This document shows positions 29,775-38,263 of a DNA stretch of 64,000 nt, piece by piece. Made by a program: the position numbers and the translations under genes. Each line of letters opens with the position of its first letter. Within the stretch, counting starts at the first letter, position 1. The notes beneath the pieces are model-generated. The model searched no databases, was not told the DNA's origin, and was given only the letters and a program-made list of their open reading frames with translations. This DNA comes from Rhizobiaceae bacterium (lineage in GTDB: Bacteria; Pseudomonadota; Alphaproteobacteria; Rhizobiales; Rhizobiaceae): positions 1-64,000 of the forward strand of contig JANQKQ010000027.1 in the NCBI GenBank assembly GCA_028281105.1, given 5' to 3'.

Positions 29775-30340
29775 GCGTTCGCGGTTACTTCGGCATCGGC
29801 GTCGAGGGCGCATCCAAGCGCATGAACTTCGGCAATCTGGCGCGCTCCGCCCATGGTTTCGGCGCCAGCTTCATTTTCACCGTCGCGCCGGCCAAAGTGA
29901 TCGGCGCGCCGCAGTCCGACACGTCGCGCTCATACCACCACCTGCCTTGGTATTCCTATGCCAGTGTCGCCGAGATGCATCTGCCGGACGATTGTCGGCT
30001 GGTCGGCGTCGAACTTACCGAAGAGGCAATCGACCTGCCCAGCTTTCGTCATCCAGCGCGTGCGGCTTACGTGCTCGGGCCCGAGGGCGGCTCGCTGTCG
30101 CCGCAGATGATCGAGGCATGCGAGTTCGTGGTCAAGATACCCATGGCCTTCTCGATCAACCTGGCGATGGCCGGCGCGATCGTCATGTACGACCGCATGC
30201 GCTCCATGGGGCGGTTCGCCGAACGGCCGGTCAAGGCGGGAGGCCCCAGCGAACCGGTCAAGCCGCATGTCCACGGCAAGCCGCTTTATGCGGGTGGCAC
30301 CCGGCTGAGTAACCGACGCGGCCGTGGGCAGGGCGGTTAA
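29771..30340 (+). CDS. TrmH/SpoU family RNA methyltransferase
   Basis: A 189-residue SPOUT-fold methyltransferase. Motif 1 (MNFGNLARSAHGFGA, with Asn19 and Arg25), motif 2 (YVLGPEGGSLSP) and motif 3 (IPMAFSINLAMAGAIVMYDR) of the SpoU class are clear, forming the knotted SAM-binding site. It lacks the N-terminal substrate-binding extension of RlmB, and residues 150-189 form a basic, glycine-rich tail. The target nucleoside, probably a 2'-O-ribose in tRNA or rRNA, is not readable. The start overlaps the YkvA gene stop. Confidence 0.9.
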   Translation: MSVRGYFGIGVEGASKRMNFGNLARSAHGFGASFIFTVAPAKVIGAPQSDTSRSYHHLPWYSYASVAEMHLPDDCRLVGVELTEEAIDLPSFRHPARAAYVLGPEGGSLSPQMIEACEFVVKIPMAFSINLAMAGAIVMYDRMRSMGRFAERPVKAGGPSEPVKPHVHGKPLYAGGTRLSNRRGRGQGG

Positions 30341-30569
30341 GCGATTGTGCGGGCACGCGACGCAACGTCAAAATCTTGCCCAGTTTTTTTCCACAGTGGC
30401 GACGATGAGGGATCAATCCCGCGGGGCGGAAACCGAAAATTGTTTAGGTTTTGGTAAGCTGAATTAAGGCATGTTTACGAGCGGTTGCGCGGCCGATTCT
30501 CGCCGGTTGACGTGGCCTGATCGGACCCATGTCGATAAGGGAAGTCGGCGCAAAGTGGTAGGTGTGGCA

Positions 30570-31097
30570 ATGGAAGCATCACGGCAGAAAGTGGGCTTGA
30601 CGGTGTTTGGGCTGGCAGCGGCCCTGGGTTTTATGACTTCGCCGGCGCTGGCGCAGAAGCCGGAACGGTTCAAACAACATCATGCCTGGGGCGCATATTC
30701 CCTCCAGGGGTCCAGCGGCAAGGTCTGCTACATCCTTTCCGTTCCGGTCAAAAAGGAGCCGGAGGATCGCGACCATGGCGACGTGTTCTTCATGGTCTCG
30801 CAGCATCCCGGCGAGCAGGTCGCACTGGAGCCGCAGTTCACCGTCGGCTATGCGTTCAAGGACGAATCCGACGTCAATCTGGATATCGACGGCAAGACCT
30901 TCAACATGTTCACCCGAGGCAGCAATGCATGGCTGTCCAATCGAGCCGAAGAGCCTGCGGTGGTCGAGGCGATGCGGGCCGGTCGCGAGATGGTCGTTTC
31001 CGGCGAATCGCGCCGCGGCACGAAGACCAAGTACACCTACTCCCTTTCCGGCGTGACCGCTTCCCTGAAGGAAATCGCCAACTGCCGGGCGCAATAG
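30570..31097 (+). CDS. Invasion-associated locus B (IalB) family periplasmic protein
   Basis: A 175-residue exported protein. The ATG at 30570 gives a signal peptide (TVFGLAAALGFMTSPALAQ). The mature part shows the IalB/DUF1176-like layout: WGAYSLQGSSGKVCYILS, FFMVSQHPGE, an alternating beta pattern and a C-terminal cysteine (IANCRAQ) that may pair with the cysteine in VCYILS. The name comes from a Bartonella factor; most alphaproteobacteria carry several such proteins and their common role is unknown. About 230 bases before it hold no gene; an upstream in-frame ATG at 30471 gives no signal peptide. Confidence 0.85.
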   Translation: MEASRQKVGLTVFGLAAALGFMTSPALAQKPERFKQHHAWGAYSLQGSSGKVCYILSVPVKKEPEDRDHGDVFFMVSQHPGEQVALEPQFTVGYAFKDESDVNLDIDGKTFNMFTRGSNAWLSNRAEEPAVVEAMRAGREMVVSGESRRGTKTKYTYSLSGVTASLKEIANCRAQ

Positions 31098-31498
31098 GCA
31101 AGGCGTTTTGCTTCGCAAAACGCCTTCGGAACCCACCAAGAATATGACCTGACATCGGCAGGCGTTTCGGAACGGGCACTTTGCAAAGCAAAGTGCCTTC
31201 TGAACTTGCCCAGAAGCGAGGACTCTCAGCGGCAGGCGTTTCGAAAGAAACGCCGAGAGCCTGGCTTCATTGATCTCACGGCTATTCCTCGCTTCGCTCG
31301 GGCCTGCGATGGCGCGGCATTTTACTTGCGCTATCGCCTATCGGCTATTTTGGCGCGGCCTGACTGGCCGGCGGCCATGCGGCCTTGCGAACCCTGCGGG
31401 TTCGAGTTGTTTCCGTCGCTTTCATCAGGGGTGATTTGCCGGTAGTTACATGGTATTGGCGGCGATCCGCCAACAACGAGCTTTGCCCCACCCCGGCC
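31098..31498. other. 401-base non-coding region rich in hairpins before rlmN
   Basis: No gene is supported. The left half contains three successive hairpins with related sequence (see the repeat entry). The right half (31260-31440) has short repeated words (CGGCTATT, GCGCGGC) and no stable hairpin with a T run. An rlmN start at 31385 would use part of this region, but the codons before 31499 show no RlmN similarity. Confidence 0.6.
31100..31254. repeat. Three tandem hairpins sharing a GGCAGGCGTTTC-like core
   Basis: Hairpin 1 pairs 31100-31111 with 31115-31126 (12 bp, three-base loop). Hairpin 2 pairs 31175-31184 with 31188-31197 (10 bp, three-base loop). Hairpin 3 pairs 31235-31242 with 31247-31254 (8 bp, GAAA loop), with an outer CTCTC/GAGAG pairing. 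GGCAGGCGTTTC occurs directly before or within hairpins 2 and 3, and hairpin 1 has the variant GGCAAGGCGTTTTGC. Confidence 0.75.
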
Positions 31499-32722
31499 AT
31501 GCCGATTTCCCTCGATCTGTCCGACCCCAGGACCCGACCCGCCGTCACCAAGCCGAAGGCAGGCAAAACGCCGCTCATCGGGCTGGATCGTGCCGAGCTG
31601 GGCGAAGCCCTGCGCGAAGCCGGCGTGGGCGAGAAACAGGTTCGCATGCGCGTGTCACAGCTTTGGCACTGGCTGTATTTGCGCGGCGCCGGCGACTTCT
31701 CGCAGATGCGCAACGTGTCGAAGGAACTGCGCGCAAGAATGGCGGAACGGTTCACCATCGACAGACCGCAGATCGTCGAAGAACAGGTCTCATCCGACGG
31801 AACCCGCAAATGGCTGCTCCGCTTCCCGTCGCGCGGCGCAGGCAAACCGGTCGAGGTCGAAACCGTCTACATTCCCGAAGAGGGCCGCGGCACCCTGTGC
31901 ATCTCCAGCCAGGTCGGCTGCACGCTGACCTGCAGCTTCTGCCACACCGGCACTCAACGGCTGGTGCGCAACCTGACGGCCGAGGAGATTCTGGCCCAGC
32001 TTTTGGTGGCGCGCGACCGGCTGGGCGACTTCCCCGACGCCGACACGCCGCAGGGCGCCATTGTGCCGACGGCCGGCCGCAAGGTGTCCAATATCGTGAT
32101 GATGGGCATGGGCGAGCCGCTCTACAACTTCGACCATGTGAAGAAAGCGCTGCTGATCGCCGCCGACGGCGACGGCCTTTCGCTATCGAAGCGGCGCATA
32201 ACCCTGTCGACGTCCGGCGTGGTGCCCAACATCGCGCGCACCGGTGAGGAGATCGGCGTCATGCTGGCGATCTCGCTGCATGCGGTGCGCGACGAGTTGC
32301 GCAACGAACTGGTTCCGATCAACAAGCAATATCCGCTGAGCGACCTTCTCGATGCCTGTCGGGCCTATCCGGGACTTTCGAACGCGCGGCGCATCACCTT
32401 CGAATATGTGATGCTCAAGGGGGTCAACGACGGTCTGGACGACGCGCGCGGCCTGGTGAAGCTGCTCCAGGGCATCCCGGCTAAGATCAACCTCATCCCG
32501 TTCAATCCGTGGCCGGGTTCGCGCTACGAATGCTCGGACTGGGAGCAGATCGAGAGATTCGCGGAAGTCATCAACCGCAGCGGCTATGCTTCGCCCATCC
32601 GCACGCCGAGAGGGCGCGACATTCTCGCCGCCTGCGGCCAGCTCAAATCGGAATCGGAGCGGCTGAAGTTGCGCGAGCGGCTGGCGCTGGAAGCCATGGT
32701 CACCGGCCACGGCGCCGAATAG
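31499..32722 (+). CDS. rlmN: Dual-specificity rRNA/tRNA A2503 methyltransferase RlmN
   Basis: A 407-residue radical-SAM enzyme that methylates C2 of A2503 in 23S rRNA and A37 of some tRNAs. The cluster motif is Cys141-x3-Cys145-x2-Cys148 (GCTLTCSFC), followed by [16 protein letters not shown]. The methyl-carrying cysteine is Cys379 in [12 protein letters not shown]. The ATG at 31499 ([15 protein letters not shown]) gives the usual N-terminal length, though an upstream ATG at 31385 is in frame. Confidence 0.95.
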   Translation: MPISLDLSDPRTRPAVTKPKAGKTPLIGLDRAELGEALREAGVGEKQVRMRVSQLWHWLYLRGAGDFSQMRNVSKELRARMAERFTIDRPQIVEEQVSSDGTRKWLLRFPSRGAGKPVEVETVYIPEEGRGTLCISSQVGCTLTCSFCHTGTQRLVRNLTAEEILAQLLVARDRLGDFPDADTPQGAIVPTAGRKVSNIVMMGMGEPLYNFDHVKKALLIAADGDGLSLSKRRITLSTSGVVPNIARTGEEIGVMLAISLHAVRDELRNELVPINKQYPLSDLLDACRAYPGLSNARRITFEYVMLKGVNDGLDDARGLVKLLQGIPAKINLIPFNPWPGSRYECSDWEQIERFAEVINRSGYASPIRTPRGRDILAACGQLKSESERLKLRERLALEAMVTGHGAE

Positions 32723-32734
32723 GCCGGCGGTCAA

Positions 32735-33196
32735 GTGCAGCTCATCGGCAACCTGATCGTTCGCCTGGTCGTGATCGTGGTCGGGTTCATGCTGGCGGCG
32801 GCCGCGGCCGGGCTTTTCATCGGGCTCGGTTTCTACAACGAGCTATTGGCCACCCAGCCGCCCCTGCACGAAGAGGAAGTGGTGCTGTTCCGCTGGCTGT
32901 CGGCGGCTGTCGGCATTGCCTCGGGCGGGGCGATCGGTGTGGCCGCATTCGCCATCGCGGCCATTCTGATCGCGGTGGCGGAACTGATGCGTTGGCGCGG
33001 TTTCATCGCCAATCTTCTGCTCGGGGGCGTGTGCGGACTATATTTAGGTATCGGGGCCGGCCCACCCGGCGGCGGAATCTCCGAAGGCACGCTGCTCGTC
33101 GCGACGGCGGCGGGCTTCATCGGTGGTGGGGTCTACTGGCTGATCGCCGGTCATGGCGCGGGCAGTTGGTTGCCGGCAAGGCCAAACGGCCACTAG
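32735..33196 (+). CDS. Small membrane protein of unknown function
   Basis: A 153-residue protein with four hydrophobic helices (about 5-30, 50-80, 88-105 and 118-140) separated by short loops, starting with a GTG 12 bases after the rlmN stop. A glycine-rich loop (GIGAGPPGGGISEG) precedes the last helix. I do not recognise a family; codon usage is like its neighbours and the reading frame is uninterrupted. It probably shares the rlmN transcript and converges with rirA. Confidence 0.65.
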   Translation: MQLIGNLIVRLVVIVVGFMLAAAAAGLFIGLGFYNELLATQPPLHEEEVVLFRWLSAAVGIASGGAIGVAAFAIAAILIAVAELMRWRGFIANLLLGGVCGLYLGIGAGPPGGGISEGTLLVATAAGFIGGGVYWLIAGHGAGSWLPARPNGH

Positions 33197-33201
33197 CGAG
33201 C

Positions 33202-33657
33202 TTATGCGCGCGCCAGCTCCAGCTTATCCAGTCCCAGCAGCACGTCGATGTTCGGCCGCGCGCGCACCAGATCCTCGATCGTATATTCGCTCAACACCGT
33301 GAAGAACGCATTGAGCGCCCGCGTCAGCGCGCTGTTCAGCTCACAACTGTCGACCAGCGGGCAGCCGGGATCGTCGCTTTCAAAGCAGTCCGCCATGGCG
33401 AAGCTCTCTTCGGTGACGCGGACCACGTCAAGCAGGGTGATCTTGTCAGCGGGTCTGGCTAGACGAATGCCGCCATGGCGCCCGCGCACGGATTCGACCA
33501 GGCCCGCCTCGGAGATCGGGCGCAGGATTTTGAATAGGAACGCCTCCGACAGGCCATAGGCCTCCGCGATCTCCGGCATCCGGCTCAGCCGGGTCGGATT
33601 GGCAGCGCAATACATCAGGATGCGAATGGCGTAACTGGTCTGCTTGGTAAGGCGCAT
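33202..33657 (-). CDS. rirA: Iron-responsive Rrf2-family regulator RirA
   Basis: A 151-residue Rrf2 repressor. The winged-helix part (MRLTKQTSYAIRILMYCAAN to HGGIRLAR) matches RirA of rhizobia, and the three cluster cysteines are present (Cys91, Cys99, Cys105, in DCFESDDPGCPLVDSC). In iron-replete cells the Fe-S form of RirA represses iron uptake genes. It is divergent from a ferric-iron transporter, an expected target. The ATG at 33657 is chosen over an upstream ATG because it matches the start of the family. Confidence 0.93.
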   Translation of the reverse strand: MRLTKQTSYAIRILMYCAANPTRLSRMPEIAEAYGLSEAFLFKILRPISEAGLVESVRGRHGGIRLARPADKITLLDVVRVTEESFAMADCFESDDPGCPLVDSCELNSALTRALNAFFTVLSEYTIEDLVRARPNIDVLLGLDKLELARA

Positions 33658-33730
33658 CGGCGTTTCTCCGTTCCCGCTCGCCGCAAATCTGCCGCATGAA
33701 GCGAGATCAACTGCTGCAATATATGTCCAG

Positions 33731-33747
33731 TTTAGAATCATTCAAAG
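33731..33747. promoter_or_regulatory. Candidate Irr box (ICE-like motif)
   Basis: The 17-base sequence has a perfect left half TTTAGAA, a three-base spacer and the right half TTCAAAG. The published Irr consensus is TTTAGAA-N3-TTCTAAA, so five of seven right-half bases match. It lies between rirA and the iron transporter, 74 bases before the rirA start codon. Confidence 0.5.
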
Positions 33748-33786
33748 AAAAAATGACAAAAATAGTCCAGTTTTTGCGTTTGGCGG

Positions 33787-33829
33787 TTGACTCAATGCTG
33801 ATCCACGATAAACCTGACTTACAATGTCA
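33787..33829 (+). promoter_or_regulatory. Promoter with overlapping IRO (RirA) box for the iron-uptake genes
   Basis: TTGACT at 33787-33792 is a likely -35 element, with an A/T-rich -10 region near 33806-33813. The sequence at 33815-33829 is TGA, nine bases, TCA, an exact match to the IRO-box pattern TGA-N9-TCA recognised by RirA. Its position at the presumed transcription start would block the promoter. It lies 30 bases before the ATG of the iron-binding protein. Confidence 0.6.
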
Positions 33830-33858
33830 AGTTTCTCAGCAATTCTCGCGAGGATCCA

Positions 33859-34899
33859 ATGAAGGCCACCGCACCCATCTTTGCCGCCATGCTGGCGGGC
33901 ACCGTTGCCATTGCCGCCCAGCCGGCCGCAGCAAGCGACGAAGTCAACATCTACTCTTACCGCCAGGCCGAGCTGATCGCGCCGCTGCTGGAGGCGTTCA
34001 CCGCCGAGACCGGCATCAAGACCAATGTACTGTTCCTGAAAAAGGGCCTGGTCGACCGGGTGGCGGCCGAGGCTGAGAACTCTCCGGCTGACGTTATCCT
34101 GACGGTCGACATCGGCCGGCTTTCCGGAGCCAAGAATGCCGGTGTCACCCAGCCGGTTGTGTCCGACACCATCAACGGCAACATTCCCGCCCAGTACCGC
34201 GATTCGGAAGGCCATTGGTTTGGGCTGACCACCCGCGGCCGGGTGGTCTATGCCTCCAAGGAGCGCGTCGCCCAGGATACCATCACCTACGAGGAACTGG
34301 CCGATCCGAAATGGCGTGGCAAAATCTGCACCCGTTCGGGCCAGCACGTCTACAACATCGCACTGTTTGCCTCGATGGTCGCCCATCACGGCGAAGCGAA
34401 GGCCGAAGAGTGGCTGGCCGGGCTGAAGGCCAACCTGGCGCGCAAACCCGACGGCAACGACCGCGCCCAGGCCAAGGGCGTGTTCTCCGGCGAATGCGAT
34501 CTGGGTCTCGGCAACACCTATTATGTCGGCCTGATGCAGACCAACGAGAAGAACCCGGAACAGAAGGACTGGGCTAACTCAATCAAGGTGCTGTTCCCCA
34601 ACAATGGCGACCGCGGCGCTCACGTGAACATCTCCGGCATGGCTTTGACCAAGCACGCGCCGAACAAGGACAACGCGATGAAGCTGATGGAATTCCTGGC
34701 CAGCGAACAGGCTCAGGAGCTCTACGCCGAACGCGTGTTCGAATACCCGGTCAAGCCGGGTAGCGAACCCTCCGATGTCGTGAAGGGCTTTGGCGAGATC
34801 AACCCGGACACGCTGTCGTTGGAGACCATCGCCAGCCATCGTAAGACCGCTTCACAGCTGGTCGATAAGGTCGGCTACAACGACGGTCCCAGCAGCTAA
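33859..34899 (+). CDS. Ferric iron ABC transporter periplasmic binding protein (FbpA/FutA-like)
   Basis: A 346-residue periplasmic binding protein with a signal peptide cleaved near PAAAS (25/26). The mature protein begins DEVNIYSYRQAELIAPLL, typical of FutA/FbpA ferric-ion binding proteins. The paired tyrosines that coordinate iron are visible in LGNTYYVGLM (Tyr221, Tyr222), with other candidates at Tyr165 and in the first strand. It is divergent from rirA with an IRO-type box between. Followed by a permease gene, but no ATPase gene is adjacent. Confidence 0.92.
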   Translation: MKATAPIFAAMLAGTVAIAAQPAAASDEVNIYSYRQAELIAPLLEAFTAETGIKTNVLFLKKGLVDRVAAEAENSPADVILTVDIGRLSGAKNAGVTQPVVSDTINGNIPAQYRDSEGHWFGLTTRGRVVYASKERVAQDTITYEELADPKWRGKICTRSGQHVYNIALFASMVAHHGEAKAEEWLAGLKANLARKPDGNDRAQAKGVFSGECDLGLGNTYYVGLMQTNEKNPEQKDWANSIKVLFPNNGDRGAHVNISGMALTKHAPNKDNAMKLMEFLASEQAQELYAERVFEYPVKPGSEPSDVVKGFGEINPDTLSLETIASHRKTASQLVDKVGYNDGPSS

Positions 34900-34915
34900 G
34901 GGTTGCGGGCTCGCG

Positions 34916-36625
34916 GTGAGCAATCAATCCGCAACATCTCAAAGCTTCGAACGCGGGAGGATCGACCATCCTCCCGCGTTTCGGTTTTTGCATTGGCGCA
35001 TGGTAGCGCTTTGTGCGCTTGTAACCCTGGCCATGGTGATGCCGGTGGTCTCGCTTGTCGTCATCGCCGCGGGTGGGGAAGGCGAAGCGGTAGGCCACGT
35101 GACGCGATACGTGTTGCCGCGCGCCAGTCGCACCACTTTCATCGTGCTCGCCGGCGTGGCCGTAGTGACGGCGGTCATCGGCTCGATGAGCGCTTGGCTC
35201 GTGTCTTATTTCGACTTTCCCGGCCGCCGCATGTTTGCCTGGGCGCTGATGCTGCCCCTGGCGATTCCCACCTATATCTCCGCCTATGGCTTCGTCGAGT
35301 TCCTGGGTTTCACCGGCCCGGTACAGACGGCGGTGCGGCAGTTGGGCGGGTTCGAGAACGCAAGGCAGTACTGGTTCCCGGAAATCCGCTCGCTGGGCGG
35401 CACGGTCATGGTGCTGTCCCTGGTGCTCTATCCCTATGTGTATTTGTCGGTGCGTGCGCTGTTCCTGTTTCACGGCGGCCGCCTGGTGGAGGCCGCGCGG
35501 GTGGCCGGCGCAGGCCAGTGGCGTATCCTGTTCACCGTACTGCTGCCGCTGGCGCGTCCTGCGATCGTGCTGGGCGTGCTGCTGGCGCTGATGGAGACCA
35601 TCAACGACATCGGCGCCATCGAGTATCTGGGCGTCGAAACGCTGACCTTTTCGGTGTTCTCCCTATGGCTCAACCAGGGTGACCTGCATGGCGCGGCGCA
35701 ACTGGCGCTGTTCCTTTTGGCGCTGATCGTCGGCCTGATCGTCATCGAGCGGCGGGCGCGGCGCGGGCGGAGATTCTATGAACTGCATGCCTCGACGATG
35801 CGCGCCGAATACCGTCCCATTCCCCTGTCCGGGCTCAAAGCCGCCGGCGCGTTCCTCGCCTGTGCGCTTCCGATAGCGCTGGGTTTCGGCATTCCGTTCG
35901 CCGTCCAAGGCGGCTACGCGCTGGACTATCTCGACGAAGGCCTCGACCCGGCCCTGGGCGAAGCGCTGACCACCAGCGTTTTGTTGGCGCTGGCGGCAGC
36001 GCTGGCAACCACCGTTTTGGCGCTTATCGTCGCCTATGGTGCACGCGCTGGTGATGTGCGCATCAATCCGATTCTCTCGCGGATCGCCAGTTTCGGGTAC
36101 GCCATCCCCGGTACCATCATCGCGCTTGGAATCTTTCTGCCACTGGCTACTTTCGACAACTTCGTCGACGGCCTGGCGCGCAGCACACTGGGGATCTCGA
36201 CAGGACTGCTGATCTCCGGCTCGGGCGCCATCATCGTCTATGCCTATGTGGTGCGCTTCATGGCAATGGCCGAAGGTTCCATCGACGGCGGTTTCAAGAA
36301 GCTGCCCCCGCATCTGGACATGGCCGCACGCAGCCTCGGCCGCACGGCCTTCGGCACCCTGACCCAGGTGCTGCTGCCGTTGATGCGCCCGGCGCTGGCG
36401 ACCGCCTTCCTGCTGGTGTTCGTCGATTCCATCAAGGAGCTGTCGGCGACCATTATGCTGAGGCCTTTCGGCATCAACACGCTGTCCACCTACATTTACG
36501 ACTTCGCATCGCGGGCACGGGTCGAGCAGACCGGTCTGGCCTCGCTCATCATCATCGCCGCCGGGATCATCCCGGTCGCTATGCTGACGCGAACGACGCT
36601 GACACGGGGCAGGTCCGCCGGCTGA
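34916..36625 (+). CDS. Ferric iron ABC transporter permease (FbpB-like, fused two-domain)
   Basis: A permease of up to 569 residues containing two tandem six-helix domains. Each has an ATPase-coupling EAA-type loop (LVEAARVAGAGQWRILFTVLLPLARPA in the first; MAARSLGRTAFGTLTQVLLPLMRPA in the second), as in FbpB/SfuB. The start is uncertain: the GTG at 34916 is in frame, but a terminator-like hairpin lies within the next 65 bases, and an ATG at 35000 starts exactly at the first helix. It needs an ATPase encoded elsewhere, since the following gene is on the opposite strand. Confidence 0.9.
   Translation: MSNQSATSQSFERGRIDHPPAFRFLHWRMVALCALVTLAMVMPVVSLVVIAAGGEGEAVGHVTRYVLPRASRTTFIVLAGVAVVTAVIGSMSAWLVSYFDFPGRRMFAWALMLPLAIPTYISAYGFVEFLGFTGPVQTAVRQLGGFENARQYWFPEIRSLGGTVMVLSLVLYPYVYLSVRALFLFHGGRLVEAARVAGAGQWRILFTVLLPLARPAIVLGVLLALMETINDIGAIEYLGVETLTFSVFSLWLNQGDLHGAAQLALFLLALIVGLIVIERRARRGRRFYELHASTMRAEYRPIPLSGLKAAGAFLACALPIALGFGIPFAVQGGYALDYLDEGLDPALGEALTTSVLLALAAALATTVLALIVAYGARAGDVRINPILSRIASFGYAIPGTIIALGIFLPLATFDNFVDGLARSTLGISTGLLISGSGAIIVYAYVVRFMAMAEGSIDGGFKKLPPHLDMAARSLGRTAFGTLTQVLLPLMRPALATAFLLVFVDSIKELSATIMLRPFGINTLSTYIYDFASRARVEQTGLASLIIIAAGIIPVAMLTRTTLTRGRSAG
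34951..34987 (+). terminator. Terminator/attenuator-like hairpin between the binding protein and permease
   Basis: A perfect 12-bp stem (34951-34962 with 34968-34979, five-base loop) is followed by TTTCGGTTTTTG. It lies 52 bases after the binding-protein stop. Such a partial terminator would make more binding protein than permease, and it suggests the permease may really start downstream (ATG at 35000). Confidence 0.75.
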
Positions 36626-36637
36626 GTTCCGTCTTGC

Positions 36638-38263
36638 TCAGAACAGTTTGAAGCCTTTTTCGTCCCGCTCGCCCGGCGGAGAATCCCCGCTGATTCCAGG
36701 ATCGTCCGGCGGCCGCTTTAGCGGAAAGACGGCCTGAGAACCGTTTTTCTCATCGCCCTGGCCCGCCGCTTCGGCCGGTGCTCGGGAAGTCGTCTCCTCG
36801 GTCTTTGGCGATTCATCGGTCTTCGGCTCGACCACGTCGACGACGGCGCCCTCAATCTCATGTCCGTCGGAACCAGGCTCTTTACCGGTCTGCGAGCTTG
36901 TTTCCGCCCCGTCGGCCTCGCCCGGCTGACTCTGCGGCGCGGTCAGATTGTTGATCTCGATCACGTCGTCGGGTCCGGCTAGCCGTTCCACCGGAACCTT
37001 CCACTCAAATGCGTCCAGGCGCGCGGTAACCGGAGACAGAGGCAGCCAGCGATCCGAAACGATGCCGTCCGCCGTCCACACCGCATTGCGCGGAGCGCGC
37101 ACGGCACGCGCCAGCCAGTCGCGCATGCGGCCCTTGTCGCCATGCTCTGCTTCTTCGATCTCGGCCATGATCATGCAGGCCTGCTCGCTGGGATGGCTGG
37201 CCAGGACCGGTTCCATCGCCTTGCGGGCGGCTGCCCAGTCACGCGCGTCGACCGCGGCCATCGCCACCGCCAGCGCCCCTTCGGGATGGCCGGAGTTGAG
37301 GCCGGCCAGGTGTCTGGCGCGCTTGAGCCGGTCGAGCGCCGAATCGCCGCCGCGTATATGCACATAGGCCTGCGCGAGTTCGGGATGGGGAGCGTTTTTC
37401 CAAACCGTCTCGATCAGCTTGGACGCCTTGCGGATATCGCCGTTGCGCGCCAGTGCGGCCGCGCCTACAACGGCCGCCGGCACCAGATCGCCGGCAAGTT
37501 TGACCGCTTCGGCGGCATGGCGTGCGGCGGACTGCGGATCGCCGTCCTCGTTCGCAATCGCCTGTGCGGTGAGCAGAACCGCGCGATGGCGCTTGGCGGT
37601 GTCGCGGTCCACCAACCCGGCCGCGCGATTGGCTTCGAGCGTCCGCAACGCCGCCTCCCACTCGCCATCGAGCGACTGGTACCGCAGCTTGGCGTTACCG
37701 GCCCACGCCAGCGACGGCGAAAGAGCGGCCGCTTCTTCCGCATACTGCCGCGCGGCCTCCCGCTCGCCTTCGCGCTCCGCCTCGATGTAAAGGCCGCGAA
37801 GTGCGACAAGGCGGGTAGCGTCATCGCCAAGCATCGCCTGGAAGGTCGTTCGGGCGACGTCTCGCTTGCCTTCCAACAGCGAAGTCTGCGCTTCCAGGAG
37901 CCCCACCAGCGGTTCGCTGCTGAGAAGGCGGGCGCTTTCCTTGGCAAGCCGGCGCGCCTGGATGGCATCTCCCGATCCGGCCGCGATCAGGCCGCGCGAA
38001 AGCGAAGCGTAACCGCGATCGCGGCGGCGGTTCTCGAAAAACCGGGCGAGCAATCGTGGTGAGCGGATGATGCCGCTCATGATCGCCCAGGTAAGCAATA
38101 TGGAGCCCACCAGCACAACGATGGCGGTGAACGCCACCATAACCGAGGTGTCGTATTGCTGCCCCTGCCACACCACCGTCACATAGCCGGGCCGGTCGGC
38201 TATCCAGGCGAAGCCGAATCCCAGGGCCAGAACGGCAAGAAGGTAGATGAAAATCCGGACCAT
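36638..38263 (-). CDS. HemY-like membrane protein with TPR region
   Basis: A 541-residue protein with the HemY N-terminal domain: two membrane helices (about 4-22 and 42-66) around PGYVTVVWQGQQYDTS, then a long helical TPR-like region (about 85-410) and an acidic, disordered C-terminus rich in Glu, Ser and Pro. This 'HemY' is the tetratricopeptide protein found in hem operons of proteobacteria, not protoporphyrinogen oxidase. It may scaffold late heme enzymes at the membrane. The start codon shares a base with the stop of the Mic60-like gene, so the two are coupled. Confidence 0.9.
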   Translation of the reverse strand: MVRIFIYLLAVLALGFGFAWIADRPGYVTVVWQGQQYDTSVMVAFTAIVVLVGSILLTWAIMSGIIRSPRLLARFFENRRRDRGYASLSRGLIAAGSGDAIQARRLAKESARLLSSEPLVGLLEAQTSLLEGKRDVARTTFQAMLGDDATRLVALRGLYIEAEREGEREAARQYAEEAAALSPSLAWAGNAKLRYQSLDGEWEAALRTLEANRAAGLVDRDTAKRHRAVLLTAQAIANEDGDPQSAARHAAEAVKLAGDLVPAAVVGAAALARNGDIRKASKLIETVWKNAPHPELAQAYVHIRGGDSALDRLKRARHLAGLNSGHPEGALAVAMAAVDARDWAAARKAMEPVLASHPSEQACMIMAEIEEAEHGDKGRMRDWLARAVRAPRNAVWTADGIVSDRWLPLSPVTARLDAFEWKVPVERLAGPDDVIEINNLTAPQSQPGEADGAETSSQTGKEPGSDGHEIEGAVVDVVEPKTDESPKTEETTSRAPAEAAGQGDEKNGSQAVFPLKRPPDDPGISGDSPPGERDEKGFKLF

